Source of the DNA: Streptomyces sp. LUP30
GTDB taxonomy: Bacteria; Actinomycetota; Actinomycetes; Streptomycetales; Streptomycetaceae
NCBI RefSeq assembly: GCF_001746365.1
Contig: NZ_MJAJ01000013.1
Span: 39,056-103,055, forward strand
Direction of reading: 5' to 3'
Length of the DNA: 64,000 bases
Part shown: positions 1 through 7,945 of the stretch, piece after piece
Position numbering within the stretch: position 1 is the stretch's first letter
How the letters are laid out: every line of letters begins with the position of its first letter
The notes under the pieces: generated by a model
What the model was told of the DNA's origin: nothing
The model's input: only the letters and a program-made list of their open reading frames with translations
Databases searched by the model: none
Translations under genes and position numbers: made by a program

Positions 1-323
1 ACGATGCGCTGGCCGAGGCCGCACGGCAGGCCGCGGGCGGCTTCGTCACGGTCGCGATGGCCGGCGCGGGAATCGTGGAACTGCTTCCCCTGGGCCTGTC
101 CAAGGCCACCGGCCTCTCCCTGGCCGCCCGCCGCCTGGGCCTGAAGGCCGCGGAGACCATCGCCTTCGGCGACATGCCCAACGACATCCCCATGTTCGCC
201 TGGGCCGCCCACGGCGTGGCCATGGCCAACGCCCACCAGGAACTGCGGGCGGTCGCCGACGAGGTGACGTCCTCCAACGAGGACGACGGGATCGCCGAGG
301 TCCTGGAACGCTTCCTGAGCTAG
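1..323 (+). CDS. HAD-superfamily (Cof-type) phosphatase, C-terminal part
   Basis: The frame is open from base 3 and the gene begins before the window. The visible part carries the C-terminal HAD motif IV, GDMPNDIPMF, followed by the Cof-family ending with AMANAH and an NEDDGIAEVLE block just before the stop. Cof-type HAD enzymes are cytosolic Mg-dependent phosphatases of sugar phosphates or cofactors; the substrate cannot be told here. The same C-terminal architecture recurs in the complete gene at 11111-11980, so the two are paralogues. A perfect palindrome follows the stop codon directly. Family is secure, specificity unknown. Confidence 0.9.
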   Translation, partial: DALAEAARQAAGGFVTVAMAGAGIVELLPLGLSKATGLSLAARRLGLKAAETIAFGDMPNDIPMFAWAAHGVAMANAHQELRAVADEVTSSNEDDGIAEVLERFLS

Positions 324-347
324 GGCGCGCGGGCCGGCCCGCGCGCC
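324..347. terminator. 24-bp perfect palindrome after HAD gene
   Basis: GGCGCGCGGGCC is followed immediately by its exact reverse complement, starting on the base after the stop codon. This is a GC-only stem without a U tract, the usual look of Streptomyces terminators. Confidence 0.55.
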
Positions 348-367
348 GGCCCGGGCCGGACATCCGG

Positions 368-409
368 CTCACGGCGTCCGACTCACGGTGTCCGACTCAT
401 GGCGTCCGG
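368..409. repeat. 3 x 14-bp imperfect tandem repeat
   Basis: Units CTCACGGCGTCCGA, CTCACGGTGTCCGA and CTCATGGCGTCCGG lie head to tail, with one to three changes between units. No function is apparent. Confidence 0.8.
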
Positions 410-440
410 TCATCGAACCGCGCGAACCACGGCCGTCGGT

Positions 441-474
441 GTGGCTCGGGTCGCCTCGAGGCGACCCGAGCCAC
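441..474. repeat. 34-bp perfect inverted repeat
   Basis: GTGGCTCGGGTCGCCTC is followed without a gap by its exact complement, centred on CTCGAG. It sits between convergent genes but about 120 bp past one stop and 370 bp from the other. A bidirectional terminator, a cruciform or a protein-binding site are all possible. Confidence 0.75.
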
Positions 475-845
475 CCGCACCTCCGGCCGAGTCCCCGTGA
501 CAGCGTCTCGCTCGGCGAGTCGATGTCCGGCCACTCGGCCGATTCTCCGGGTGGGCGGCCCACGCGAGAGCGACATCGCGTGCTCGAAGCGGCCGCCCCG
601 GGCAGCTCCCCTGTGAGGAGCGGGTTCGACGGAGGCGTAACTACTCCGGAACCCGCCACAGGCCGCCCTGAAGGGAGTTCGACGGACTGCCGTGCATGGG
701 CATCGCCGAACTCCTCACCCAGTCTGTGTCGCCGGACGACTTCCGGCCGACCCGCGCCGTGCGGGTACGACCACTGTGCCCGGGAGGGCGAGTGGGACGC
801 CACCGAATAAAACGCCCGTGCGACGGCCGGGGCCGAACCCGGAGA

Positions 846-1088
846 CTACCGGCGGCGCCACCTGCGTCGACGCGCCTTGCTGAAGAACCAGCCCGCCGGC
901 GGCTCGTCGGAGCGCCAGGGCTGTGGCTCGGGCGCCTCCGCACGCCACCGCGCGGCCAGCATCCGAGCACGGGCGGACGGCTCGGACGCCTCGGCGGCCC
1001 GTATGAAGTCCTCGTCCAGGACGAGGTCGTCCCAGAGGCCGTCCTCGGAACGCTCCCGGCCGCCGTTCATCGTGTCGTCGTCCGCCAT
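846..1088 (-). CDS. Small conserved hypothetical protein (80 aa)
   Basis: An 80-residue protein with a strongly acidic first half (MADDD start, DDLVLDEDF) and a basic end (RRRRWRRR just before the stop). The middle is rich in Ala, Glu and Trp (ARMLAARW, PEPQPW), suggesting a short amphipathic helix. There is no signal peptide or membrane segment. I recall similar small proteins in other streptomycetes at this place but know no function. The eight-copy heptamer array at 1125-1180 lies just upstream of its start and may be in its promoter or leader. Confidence 0.75.
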   Translation of the reverse strand: MADDDTMNGGRERSEDGLWDDLVLDEDFIRAAEASEPSARARMLAARWRAEAPEPQPWRSDEPPAGWFFSKARRRRWRRR

Positions 1089-1124
1089 CCCCGTCCTCCC
1101 CGCCGTACCCGTCCTCCGGACGCC

Positions 1125-1180
1125 GCGTGCTGCGTGCTGCGTGCTGCGTGCTGCGTGCTGCGTGCTGCGTGCTGCGTGCT
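1125..1180. repeat. 8 x 7-bp perfect tandem repeat (GCGTGCT)
   Basis: Eight uninterrupted exact copies of GCGTGCT, with a partial ninth. The array lies between the stop of the ABC permease (1251) and the start of the small gene (1088), 37 bp upstream of that start. A perfect heptamer array can change length by slippage, so copy number may vary between strains. Confidence 0.95.
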
Positions 1181-1250
1181 GCGCCCAGTCTGCCGAGGAG
1201 CGGGTGAAGCCGCCGTCAAGAGCGGCCGCCCCGCGCCCCGGCAGGGCCGC

Positions 1251-1970
1251 TCACTCCTCGCCGGCGAGCGTCAGCGACCGCAGCTTCTGTCCCGCGTACC
1301 AGGTGGCCAGGACGGTCACCACGACCAGCAGCACCGTCGCCGTGGTCAGTCCGACGTCCGAGGTGACGAGGTCCCCGCCCGCCACCTTGTGCGCGACCGC
1401 CAGCGACCACTGCTGGACGCTGAGCGTGCGCGCGCCCGGCACCAGGGAGCCGAACAGGGCTTCCCAGACGAGCGCGTAGACGAGCCCGAACACCACCGCG
1501 TGCCGCGAGACGGTGCCGAGGAGCAGGAAGACGGCGGCGTACGCGATGGACGAGACCAGCGCGGCCACGGTGTAGGCGACGGCGATCTGCTGGCCGTTGC
1601 CGTTGAGGATGAACCCGGCGATCAGCGTCGGGAGAGCCGAGAAGACCATCGTCACCGCCACCGCCACGATCAGCTTGGTGAAGATGATCGTCGGCCGCTT
1701 CAACGGCTTGGACAGCAGATACACCACGGAGCCGTCGTCGATCTCGGGTCCGATCGCGCCGGTGCCCGCGATCACGCCGACGATCGGGACCATGGTGGCC
1801 AGCGCGAGGCCACCGAGCAGGTCGGACGCCGTCTGGTCGTCGGCCCCGGTGAGGCCGCGCACGACCACGGAGATCGCGATCAGCAGCAGGGGCAGAGCGC
1901 CGAGGATGAGAGCCCGGCGACGGCCGAGCAGGGCCCGGTAGGTGAGTCGGGCGACTGTGGGGTCGTACAT
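1251..1970 (-). CDS. ABC-2 type transporter permease (second subunit)
   Basis: A 239-residue integral membrane protein with about six hydrophobic segments, starting with a short cytoplasmic helix (TYRALLGRRRALILG). It fits the ABC-2 exporter permease family. It is the last gene of a four-gene minus-strand operon and begins 10 bp after the stop of the ATPase at 1981-2892, which is its likely partner. Substrate unknown: nothing in the sequence separates drug, lipid or peptide export. The stop is at 1251. Confidence 0.85.
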   Translation of the reverse strand: MYDPTVARLTYRALLGRRRALILGALPLLLIAISVVVRGLTGADDQTASDLLGGLALATMVPIVGVIAGTGAIGPEIDDGSVVYLLSKPLKRPTIIFTKLIVAVAVTMVFSALPTLIAGFILNGNGQQIAVAYTVAALVSSIAYAAVFLLLGTVSRHAVVFGLVYALVWEALFGSLVPGARTLSVQQWSLAVAHKVAGGDLVTSDVGLTTATVLLVVVTVLATWYAGQKLRSLTLAGEE

Positions 1971-1980
1971 CTTGGGCCTC

Positions 1981-2892
1981 CTACGCCGCGACGAGATACG
2001 AGAAGACGGACTCGAGGGACTCGTCGGACGGCGAGACCGTGAGCAGCCGGATGCCGTGGTCCCTGGCGACCCTCGGCAACAGGGCCGTGAAACGGCCGAA
2101 GTCGACGGCCTGGACGCGCAGTGCGCCCTCGGCGAGGTCGACCTCGATGCCGGCGGTCGACGGGTCGGCGATCAGCGCGGCCGCGAGGGCGCGGTCGTCA
2201 CTGGAGCGCACCAGATAGCGGTGCGGACGGTCGGTCATCAGTCGGCGGATCTTGCGGAAGTCGCCGCTGGCCGCGTGCCGGCCGGCGACGACGACCTCGA
2301 TGTGCCAGGCGAGCTGCTCGACCTCTTCGAGGATGTGCGACGAGAACAGCACCGTGCGGCCCTCGTCGCCCATGCGCCGCAGCAGGTCCATGAGCTGCAT
2401 GCGCTGGCGCGGGTCCATGCCGTTGAAGGGCTCGTCGAGCAACAGCAGCGACGGGTCGTGGACGAGGGCGCTGGCCATCTTGACGCGCTGGCGCATGCCC
2501 TTGGAGTACGTCTGGATCTTGCGGTCCTGTGCGTACTCCATCTCGACGGTGGCCAGCGCCTTCTGGGCGGCCTTCGCCCCCAGTCCGTGCAACTCGGCGT
2601 TGGCGACGACGAATTCGCGGCCGGTGAGGAAGTCGTACATGGCCTCGCGCTCGGGAACGATGCCGATGTGCTTGTAGATCGCCTCGTTGCGCCAGACCGG
2701 CTGTCCGTCGAGGGTGACCGCGCCGGTGGAGGGGGCCAGGAAGCCGCCCATCATGTTGATGAGGGTGGACTTCCCGGCGCCGTTGGGGCCGAGCAGGCCG
2801 GTGACGCCGGGACCGATGGTCATGGTGATGTCGTTGACGGCGACCACGTTGCCGAACCAGCGGGAGACGTGGTCGATGCTGAGCGTGGTCAC
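1981..2892 (-). CDS. ABC transporter ATP-binding protein (second subunit)
   Basis: 303 residues. Walker A is GPNGAGKST (about 35-43), the signature is YSKGMRQRVK and Walker B is LLLLDEPFNG. The C-terminal 90 residues form the extra domain common in ABC-2 exporter ATPases. I chose GTG at 2892 because it makes the four-base GTGA overlap with the stop of the permease at 2889, indicating translational coupling. Longer in-frame starts would overlap that permease deeply. It probably pairs with the permease at 1251-1970 or works in a heteromeric exporter with the upstream pair. Confidence 0.92.
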   Translation of the reverse strand: MTTLSIDHVSRWFGNVVAVNDITMTIGPGVTGLLGPNGAGKSTLINMMGGFLAPSTGAVTLDGQPVWRNEAIYKHIGIVPEREAMYDFLTGREFVVANAELHGLGAKAAQKALATVEMEYAQDRKIQTYSKGMRQRVKMASALVHDPSLLLLDEPFNGMDPRQRMQLMDLLRRMGDEGRTVLFSSHILEEVEQLAWHIEVVVAGRHAASGDFRKIRRLMTDRPHRYLVRSSDDRALAAALIADPSTAGIEVDLAEGALRVQAVDFGRFTALLPRVARDHGIRLLTVSPSDESLESVFSYLVAA

Positions 2893-3797
2893 AGGCCCAC
2901 CTTCCGGTAGCGGCGGATCAGGAGGCCGTAGCCTGCGGCGATCAGGCCGAGGAGGACGAGGACGTAGACGACGCCCTGTCCGTCGGAGGGGCCGACTCCG
3001 CCCGGGAAGGCGGAGGAGGCGCCCAGGAACGCCGACTGCACGCCGTCGATCAGCGTGACGGGGGAGAACAGGCCGATCCAGGGGATGGAGCCGGTGCTGT
3101 TCTGCGCCTCGGCGATGGCCTGGAGCGTGGAGACCGCGCCGTAGGAGATCGTCAGCACGGCGATGACGGCGGCGATGCCGAATCCCCGGCGCGGGGTCAC
3201 CGAGGCGATGACCAGGCCGATCCCGGCGAAGAGCAGTGAGAGGAGTGCCACGGAGACGAGCCCCTGACCGAATCCCTTGGTCTGGTCGGCGAAGTCGAGC
3301 TTGGCCAGCAGGGCGCCCACGTAGAGCACCAGCAGCGGGGCCGCGGTGAGCACGAAGAGCGCGGAGGCCAGGGCGGCGAACTTGGCGCGTACGTAGTCCG
3401 CTGTCTCGATGGGCCGCGAGAAGTACAGCGGCACGGTCTTGAAGCGCAGGTCGCGCGAGACGGACTGGGGCGCCTGCGAGGCGACGTACAGGCTGATCAC
3501 GGCCTGCATGATGATCGCGTAACGCGTGTAGTCGACGGGCAGTTCCTTGGCCTTCGTGGCGACCGCGACGGCGACCATGATGGCGGCGGGCACGCACATC
3601 ACCACGAAGAGCAGCATGGGCAGCACCTTGGACTTCACCGAACGGCCGAGGCCGTAGGCGCCGCGCAGGGACTGCGAGTAGAGGGAGCGGCGGGCGTAGG
3701 CGCGGCCCAGCCGGGGGCCGTCGTAGCTGCGGTAGCCGATGTTGTGGATGCGGGTCTGGTCTCCCGCGGCGGCGGTGACCGGGTGCTCAACTGCCAT
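2889..3797 (-). CDS. ABC-2 type transporter permease (first subunit)
   Basis: 302 residues with a long cytoplasmic N-terminus (about 58 residues, containing GYRSYDGPRLGR) followed by about six membrane segments. The N-terminal motif and layout fit a conserved actinobacterial ABC-2 permease type. The ATG lies inside the end of the upstream ATPase (11-bp overlap), and its own stop overlaps the next ATPase start, so all four genes are translationally linked. Substrate unknown. Confidence 0.88.
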   Translation of the reverse strand: MAVEHPVTAAAGDQTRIHNIGYRSYDGPRLGRAYARRSLYSQSLRGAYGLGRSVKSKVLPMLLFVVMCVPAAIMVAVAVATKAKELPVDYTRYAIIMQAVISLYVASQAPQSVSRDLRFKTVPLYFSRPIETADYVRAKFAALASALFVLTAAPLLVLYVGALLAKLDFADQTKGFGQGLVSVALLSLLFAGIGLVIASVTPRRGFGIAAVIAVLTISYGAVSTLQAIAEAQNSTGSIPWIGLFSPVTLIDGVQSAFLGASSAFPGGVGPSDGQGVVYVLVLLGLIAAGYGLLIRRYRKVGL

Positions 3798-4764
3798 GGC
3801 CGACGGCCTCCTTCCGCTGCTGGTCGTTTTCGGCGTCGCTGTCGGTGAAGACCTCGGAGATGTGGTGTCTGCGCTGTTCCATGCGGACCAGGCCGAGGCC
3901 CAGGTCGGCGACCGCGTCCCGGACGACGTCGTACGTCTCCTCGCCCTGCGCGGTGAGCAGCAGGACGTGGCCGGCGCCGGGCAGGGCGCTGTTCGCGTCG
4001 AGGACCTCGACCCCCCGCGCGCGGAGCGCCTCGCGCACCGCGTGGGTGCCGTCGGGATGCGCGTCGGTGTCGGTGACCTCGATCGCGAGGGTGGTGGTGG
4101 TCTGCGTGAAGTCGGTGGTGGAGCTGGAGCGCAGGAGCTTGCCGCCGTCGACGATCACGACGTGGTCGCAGGTGCGCTCCAGTTCGCCCAGCAGGTGGGA
4201 GGTGACCAGGACCGAGATGCCGAAGTCGGTGTGGATGCGGCGGATCAGGCCGAGCATCTCGTCGCGGCCGACCGGGTCGAGGCCGTTGGTCGGCTCGTCC
4301 AGGAAGACCAGCTGAGGGTCGTGGACGAGGGCCTGGGCGAGCTTCACCCGCTGCTTCATGCCGGTCGAGTAGCCGCCGATGGGCCGGTAGCGCTCCTCGT
4401 ACAGGCCGACGTGGCGCAGGGTGTCCGCGGTGCGCTCGCGCGCGGCGGTGGGCGGCAGGCCGGACATCCGGGCCATGTGCACGACGAACTCGGTGGCCGA
4501 GACGTCGGGCGGCAGGCAGTCGTGCTCCGGCATGTAGCCAACGCGTTCGCGAATTTCGGCGCCCTTGCTCGCGACGTCGAGGCCGAGCACCTCGGCTCGG
4601 CCCTCGGTCGCGGGCGACAGACCCAGCAGGATCTTGATCAATGTGGACTTGCCGGCCCCGTTGGCTCCGACGAGCCCGGTCACACCGGGTCCGACGTCCA
4701 CGGAGAGCCGGTCAAGAGCGGTCACCCGGGGGAACCGCTTGCTCAGGCTTTCGGTCGCGATCAC
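3787..4764 (-). CDS. ABC transporter ATP-binding protein (first subunit)
   Basis: 325 residues: Walker A GANGAGKST at 33-41, signature YSTGMKQRVK at 132-141, Walker B LVFLDEP at 152-158, and a C-terminal accessory domain ending in a charged tail. Two GTG codons lie in frame six bases apart (4770 and 4764). I chose 4764 because GAGG lies about eight bases before it; the upstream one is too close. It is the first gene of the exporter operon and faces the M24 peptidase gene divergently across about 270 bp. Substrate unknown. Confidence 0.9.
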   Translation of the reverse strand: MIATESLSKRFPRVTALDRLSVDVGPGVTGLVGANGAGKSTLIKILLGLSPATEGRAEVLGLDVASKGAEIRERVGYMPEHDCLPPDVSATEFVVHMARMSGLPPTAARERTADTLRHVGLYEERYRPIGGYSTGMKQRVKLAQALVHDPQLVFLDEPTNGLDPVGRDEMLGLIRRIHTDFGISVLVTSHLLGELERTCDHVVIVDGGKLLRSSSTTDFTQTTTTLAIEVTDTDAHPDGTHAVREALRARGVEVLDANSALPGAGHVLLLTAQGEETYDVVRDAVADLGLGLVRMEQRRHHISEVFTDSDAENDQQRKEAVGHGS

Positions 4765-5033
4765 AGTCACGTCCTCAAAAGTAGTGACGCACACCACGAA
4801 AATCATCAGACCTCAGAGCCGTCTTCGCCTCAGCCCTCAGATGTACGGGCACGTAGGGGATGCCATGCCTGAGAGCTACGGGGCCGAGGATGCCGCGGAC
4901 GTGGCGTCCAGCGGCCCGACACCGCCTATTGACGCAGCCTCTAACAACTGTCACATTCGGTGATGTCAAGTTACGGGCGCGTAGCGCAGTCGACGTGACC
5001 GCAAGGCGTTCGGGACCGGCGGGACGGGGTGGC

Positions 5034-5882
5034 ATGACGACGACAGCGGGGACATCCGGCGCATCGGCGGCCGCGACAGTGACGGCTACGGCTACGGCTA
5101 CGGCTCGCGAGCTCTCCGCCGAGCTGCGGGGATTCCGGCAGGTGCAGCAGCTCGCGTATGCGGCCGCACAGGCCGTCGCCGCCGCACTGCGACCGGGAGT
5201 GACGGAGCGCGAGGCGGCGCGGATGCTGCGGGAGTGGTGCGGCGAGCAGGGTGTGCGCGACTGGTTCCACCTGCCGTTCGCCTGGTTCGGGGACCGCACG
5301 GCGTTCACCGGTTTCCGGATCCCCCTGCAGTTCTTCCCGACGGACCGCCGGCTGGAGCCGGGGATGCCGTTCATCCTCGACCTGGCGCCGGTGTACGAGG
5401 GATACACGGCGGACGTCGGCTACTCGGGAGCGCTCGGTGGGCACCCGGTGCAGGAGAGGCTGCTGGCCGATCTGGAAGCACACCGGGAGCTGATCCTGCG
5501 CGAGGTGCGCGAACGGCGGTCACTGCGCGAGATCTACGCCGACGTCGACCGCCTCATGGTCCGCCAGGGATACGCGAACCGGCACCGCGCCTACCCGTTC
5601 GGCGTGATCGCGCACAAGGTGGACCGCGTGCGGGAGCGCCGGTTCTCGCCCCGGGTGTTCGGGTTCGGCGCGCAGTCGCTCAAGGGGCTGGTCTCCGACG
5701 CGCTGCACGGCCACCGCGAGGGCTGGTCCCCTCTCTGGTCGCCGTACCGGTTCTCCGACCATCCGCCGCAGCCGGGGCTGTGGGCGGTCGAACCGCATCT
5801 CGGGTTCCGGGGTACGGGCGCGAAGTTCGAGGAGATCCTCGTGGTCACCGACTCGGACGACCCACGCGAGAGCGCCTTCTGA
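5034..5882 (+). CDS. M24 family metallopeptidase (Xaa-Pro aminopeptidase-like)
   Basis: 282 residues with the creatinase/aminopeptidase (pita-bread) fold. The five metal ligands can be placed: D116 (in FILDLAP), D127 (in TADVGYS), H194 (in GVIAHKVD), E253 (in AVEPH) and E266 or E267 (in KFEEIL), so a dinuclear metal site is intact. The N-terminal domain of full Xaa-Pro peptidases is missing, as in methionine-aminopeptidase-sized members. I chose ATG 5034, preceded by a G-rich stretch; the frame stays open upstream to 4860 but that part is low-complexity. Residues 15-24 are an Ala/Thr repeat from four ACGGCT hexamers. Probably cytosolic. Confidence 0.85.
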   Translation: MTTTAGTSGASAAATVTATATATARELSAELRGFRQVQQLAYAAAQAVAAALRPGVTEREAARMLREWCGEQGVRDWFHLPFAWFGDRTAFTGFRIPLQFFPTDRRLEPGMPFILDLAPVYEGYTADVGYSGALGGHPVQERLLADLEAHRELILREVRERRSLREIYADVDRLMVRQGYANRHRAYPFGVIAHKVDRVRERRFSPRVFGFGAQSLKGLVSDALHGHREGWSPLWSPYRFSDHPPQPGLWAVEPHLGFRGTGAKFEEILVVTDSDDPRESAF

Positions 5883-5962
5883 CTGGACGACGATCTGCCG
5901 CACGTACGGCGTTGGGCGGAAGGAAAAACGGAGCGGATGCCGAAGCACGAGGTGGAGGGCAA

Positions 5963-7783
5963 GTGACGTTGCCGCAGGGCGCGCGTGAGCGCCGGGTGCG
6001 AACCGGTGGGATCGATCTGTGCGTGGTCGAGCTGGGCGATCCGGGTCGGCCGACGGTCGTCCTGGTGCACGGCTACCCGGACAGCAAGGAAGTGTGGTGC
6101 GAGGTCGCGACGCGACTGGCCGACCGCCACCAGCTGCACGTGGTGCTGTACGACGTCCGCGGCCACGGCCGTTCCGGCACGCCGAAGCCGCTGCGGGGCG
6201 GGTTCACCCTGGAGAAGCTGACGGACGACTTCCTGGCGGTGGCGGACGCGGTCAGCCCGGACCGCCCGGTGCACCTGGTGGGGCACGACTGGGGCTCGGT
6301 GCAGGCGTGGGAGTTCGTCACCGTGCGGCGCACCGAGGGCCGGATCGCGTCCTTCACGTCCATGTCCGGCCCGTCCCTCGACCATTTCGGCCACTGGATC
6401 GACAAGCGACTGAAGCGGCCGACTCCGCGCCGGGTCGGCCAGCTCCTCGGGCAGGGCGCGAAATCCTGGTACGTGTACCTGCTGCACACCCCCGCCCTGC
6501 CCGAACTCGCCTGGCGGGGCCCGCTCGGCAAGCGCTGGCCTGGCATTCTGCGACGGCTCGAGAAGGTCCCCGCGGGCGCGTACCCGACGCCGTCGCTGCC
6601 GTCGGACGCGGCCCACGGGGCGTGGCTGTACCGGGACAACGTGCGCAGCCGGCTGCGCAGCCCCCGGCCCGACGCGTACGCGCACGCGCCCGTGCAGCTC
6701 ATCACGCCCCTGGAGGACAGATTCCTCTCCGAGCGGCTGTACGACGAGCTGGAGGAGTGGGTCCCGAGGCTGACCCGGCGCACCCTCGCGGCCGGGCACT
6801 GGGTCCCGCGCACCCGACCCGACCAGGTCGCCTCCTGGATCGACGACTTCGTCACCTCGGTCGAGCAGGAGCGGGCGGGCGAGGCGACGGGCCAGGGCCG
6901 GGGTCAGGACCGGGAGCAGGACCGCGGGTCGGTGCGCACGGCTGCCGCCGGCCGGTACGCCGAGCGCTTCGGCGGCCGGCTGGTGCTCGTCACCGGCGCG
7001 GGCAGCGGCATCGGGCGGGCCACGGCGTTCGCGTTCGCCGAGGCCGGCGCGCGGGTGATCGCCGTCGACCGGGACGCGGAGGCCGCGGCGCGGACGGCCG
7101 AGCTGTCCCGGCTGATCGGCGCGCCCGGGGCCTGGGCTGAGACGGTGGACGTCTCCGACGAGCAGGCGATGGAGAAACTCGCGGCCAAGGTCCAGACCGA
7201 ACACGGCGTGCTGGACGTGCTGGTGAACAACGCGGGCATCGGGTTGTCGGGCTCCTTCTTCGACACGACGTCCGACGACTGGCGCAGAGTCCTGGACGTC
7301 AACCTGTGGGGCGTCATCCACGGGTGCCGACTGTTCGGCCGGCAGATGGCCGAGCGCGGCCAGGGCGGCCACATCGTCAACACGGCGTCGGCGGCCGCCT
7401 ATCAGCCCTCCAAGGCGCTGCCCGCCTACAGCACCTCCAAGGCGGCGGTCCTGATGCTGAGCGAGTGCCTGCGCGCGGAACTGGCGGGCCGGGGAATCGG
7501 CGTCTCGGCGATATGTCCCGGCCTGGTGAAGACGAACATCACCGACACGGCGACCTTCGTGGGGGTGGACGCCGAGGAGGAACGGCGTCGCCAGAAGCGC
7601 TCCACGCACGCGTACGGGCTGCGCAACTACCCGCCGGAGAAGGTCGCGGACGCGATCCTGCGGGCGGTCCTGCTCGACGAGGCGGTGGTCCGGGTCACTC
7701 CTGAGGCGAAGGTCTCCTACGCCCTGTCACGGTTCCTGCCAAGGGCGTTGAGGGCGCTGGCGCGGGTGGGACCGCCGCTGTGA
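5963..7783 (+). CDS. Alpha/beta-hydrolase-SDR fusion (EphD-like)
   Basis: 606 residues with two enzyme domains. The N-terminal half is an epoxide-hydrolase-type alpha/beta hydrolase: HGYP oxyanion motif at 36-39, nucleophile D109 in GHDWGS, acid in PLEDRF and base in AGHWVP. A charged Gln/Asp/Arg-rich linker follows. The C-terminal half is a classical short-chain dehydrogenase: TGAGSGIG near 344, NNAG near 422, and YSTSK near 489 as the catalytic Tyr/Lys. The order matches mycobacterial EphD. The start is GTG with GGAGG six bases upstream. Both catalytic sets look complete. The natural substrate is unknown; fatty epoxide or diol chemistry is an inference from EphD. Confidence 0.88.
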   Translation: MTLPQGARERRVRTGGIDLCVVELGDPGRPTVVLVHGYPDSKEVWCEVATRLADRHQLHVVLYDVRGHGRSGTPKPLRGGFTLEKLTDDFLAVADAVSPDRPVHLVGHDWGSVQAWEFVTVRRTEGRIASFTSMSGPSLDHFGHWIDKRLKRPTPRRVGQLLGQGAKSWYVYLLHTPALPELAWRGPLGKRWPGILRRLEKVPAGAYPTPSLPSDAAHGAWLYRDNVRSRLRSPRPDAYAHAPVQLITPLEDRFLSERLYDELEEWVPRLTRRTLAAGHWVPRTRPDQVASWIDDFVTSVEQERAGEATGQGRGQDREQDRGSVRTAAAGRYAERFGGRLVLVTGAGSGIGRATAFAFAEAGARVIAVDRDAEAAARTAELSRLIGAPGAWAETVDVSDEQAMEKLAAKVQTEHGVLDVLVNNAGIGLSGSFFDTTSDDWRRVLDVNLWGVIHGCRLFGRQMAERGQGGHIVNTASAAAYQPSKALPAYSTSKAAVLMLSECLRAELAGRGIGVSAICPGLVKTNITDTATFVGVDAEEERRRQKRSTHAYGLRNYPPEKVADAILRAVLLDEAVVRVTPEAKVSYALSRFLPRALRALARVGPPL

Positions 7784-7805
7784 GCCGTAGGACCGGCCGG
7801 CAGCC

Positions 7806-7832
7806 CCTGCGCCCGCCTGACGCAGGCGCAGG
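7806..7832. terminator. Hairpin after hydrolase-SDR gene
   Basis: CCTGCGCC and GGCGCAGG form an 8-bp stem 22 bp after the stop, with an alternative CGCCTG/CAGGCG pairing inside. No U tract. Confidence 0.45.
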
Positions 7833-7856
7833 CCGGGGTGCCCGCTCGTGTTCAGG

Positions 7857-7916
7857 CGCGGGTACGGGTGCGGGTGCCGGGGCGGGTACGGGGGCCGGGG
7901 CGGGTACGGGTGCGGT
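7857..7916. repeat. G-rich short repeats before merR
   Basis: GGGTACGGG, GGGTGCGGG and GGCCGGGGCGGGTACG recur in about 60 bp of G-rich plus strand. Runs of G suggest possible G-quadruplex formation in the nascent RNA or the DNA. The stretch is in frame with merR but reads as an Arg/Val/Gly string, so I treat it as non-coding leader. Confidence 0.5.
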
Positions 7917-7945
7917 CGGTTCGACGAGGGTTCGGTGACGGCGAG

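Larger units (their letters stand above)
348..845. other. Gene-free stretch with repeats and a palindrome
   Basis: No reading frame here has convincing coding character; the frames on both strands are low-complexity and unlike known proteins. It holds a three-copy 14-bp imperfect tandem repeat (368-409) and a 34-bp perfect palindrome (441-474), described separately. I see no RNA gene. It lies between the end of the HAD gene and the end of the minus-strand gene at 846, so it is a convergent gap. Confidence 0.6.

Noticed and set aside
696..2042. 448-codon plus-strand frame across the ABC permease and small gene
   Set aside because: It is antisense to genes with clear motifs and its translation is Arg/Gly/Asp/His low-complexity, a usual high-GC shadow.
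5591..7609. 672-codon minus-strand frame
   Set aside because: Fully antisense to the hydrolase-SDR fusion whose two catalytic domains are intact; no domain seen in the shadow.
7838..7945. N-terminal extension of the MerR protein from GTG 7838
   Set aside because: It reads as Arg/Val/Gly repeats from G-rich DNA; starting at TTG 7946 leaves a compact N-terminus next to the helix-turn-helix.
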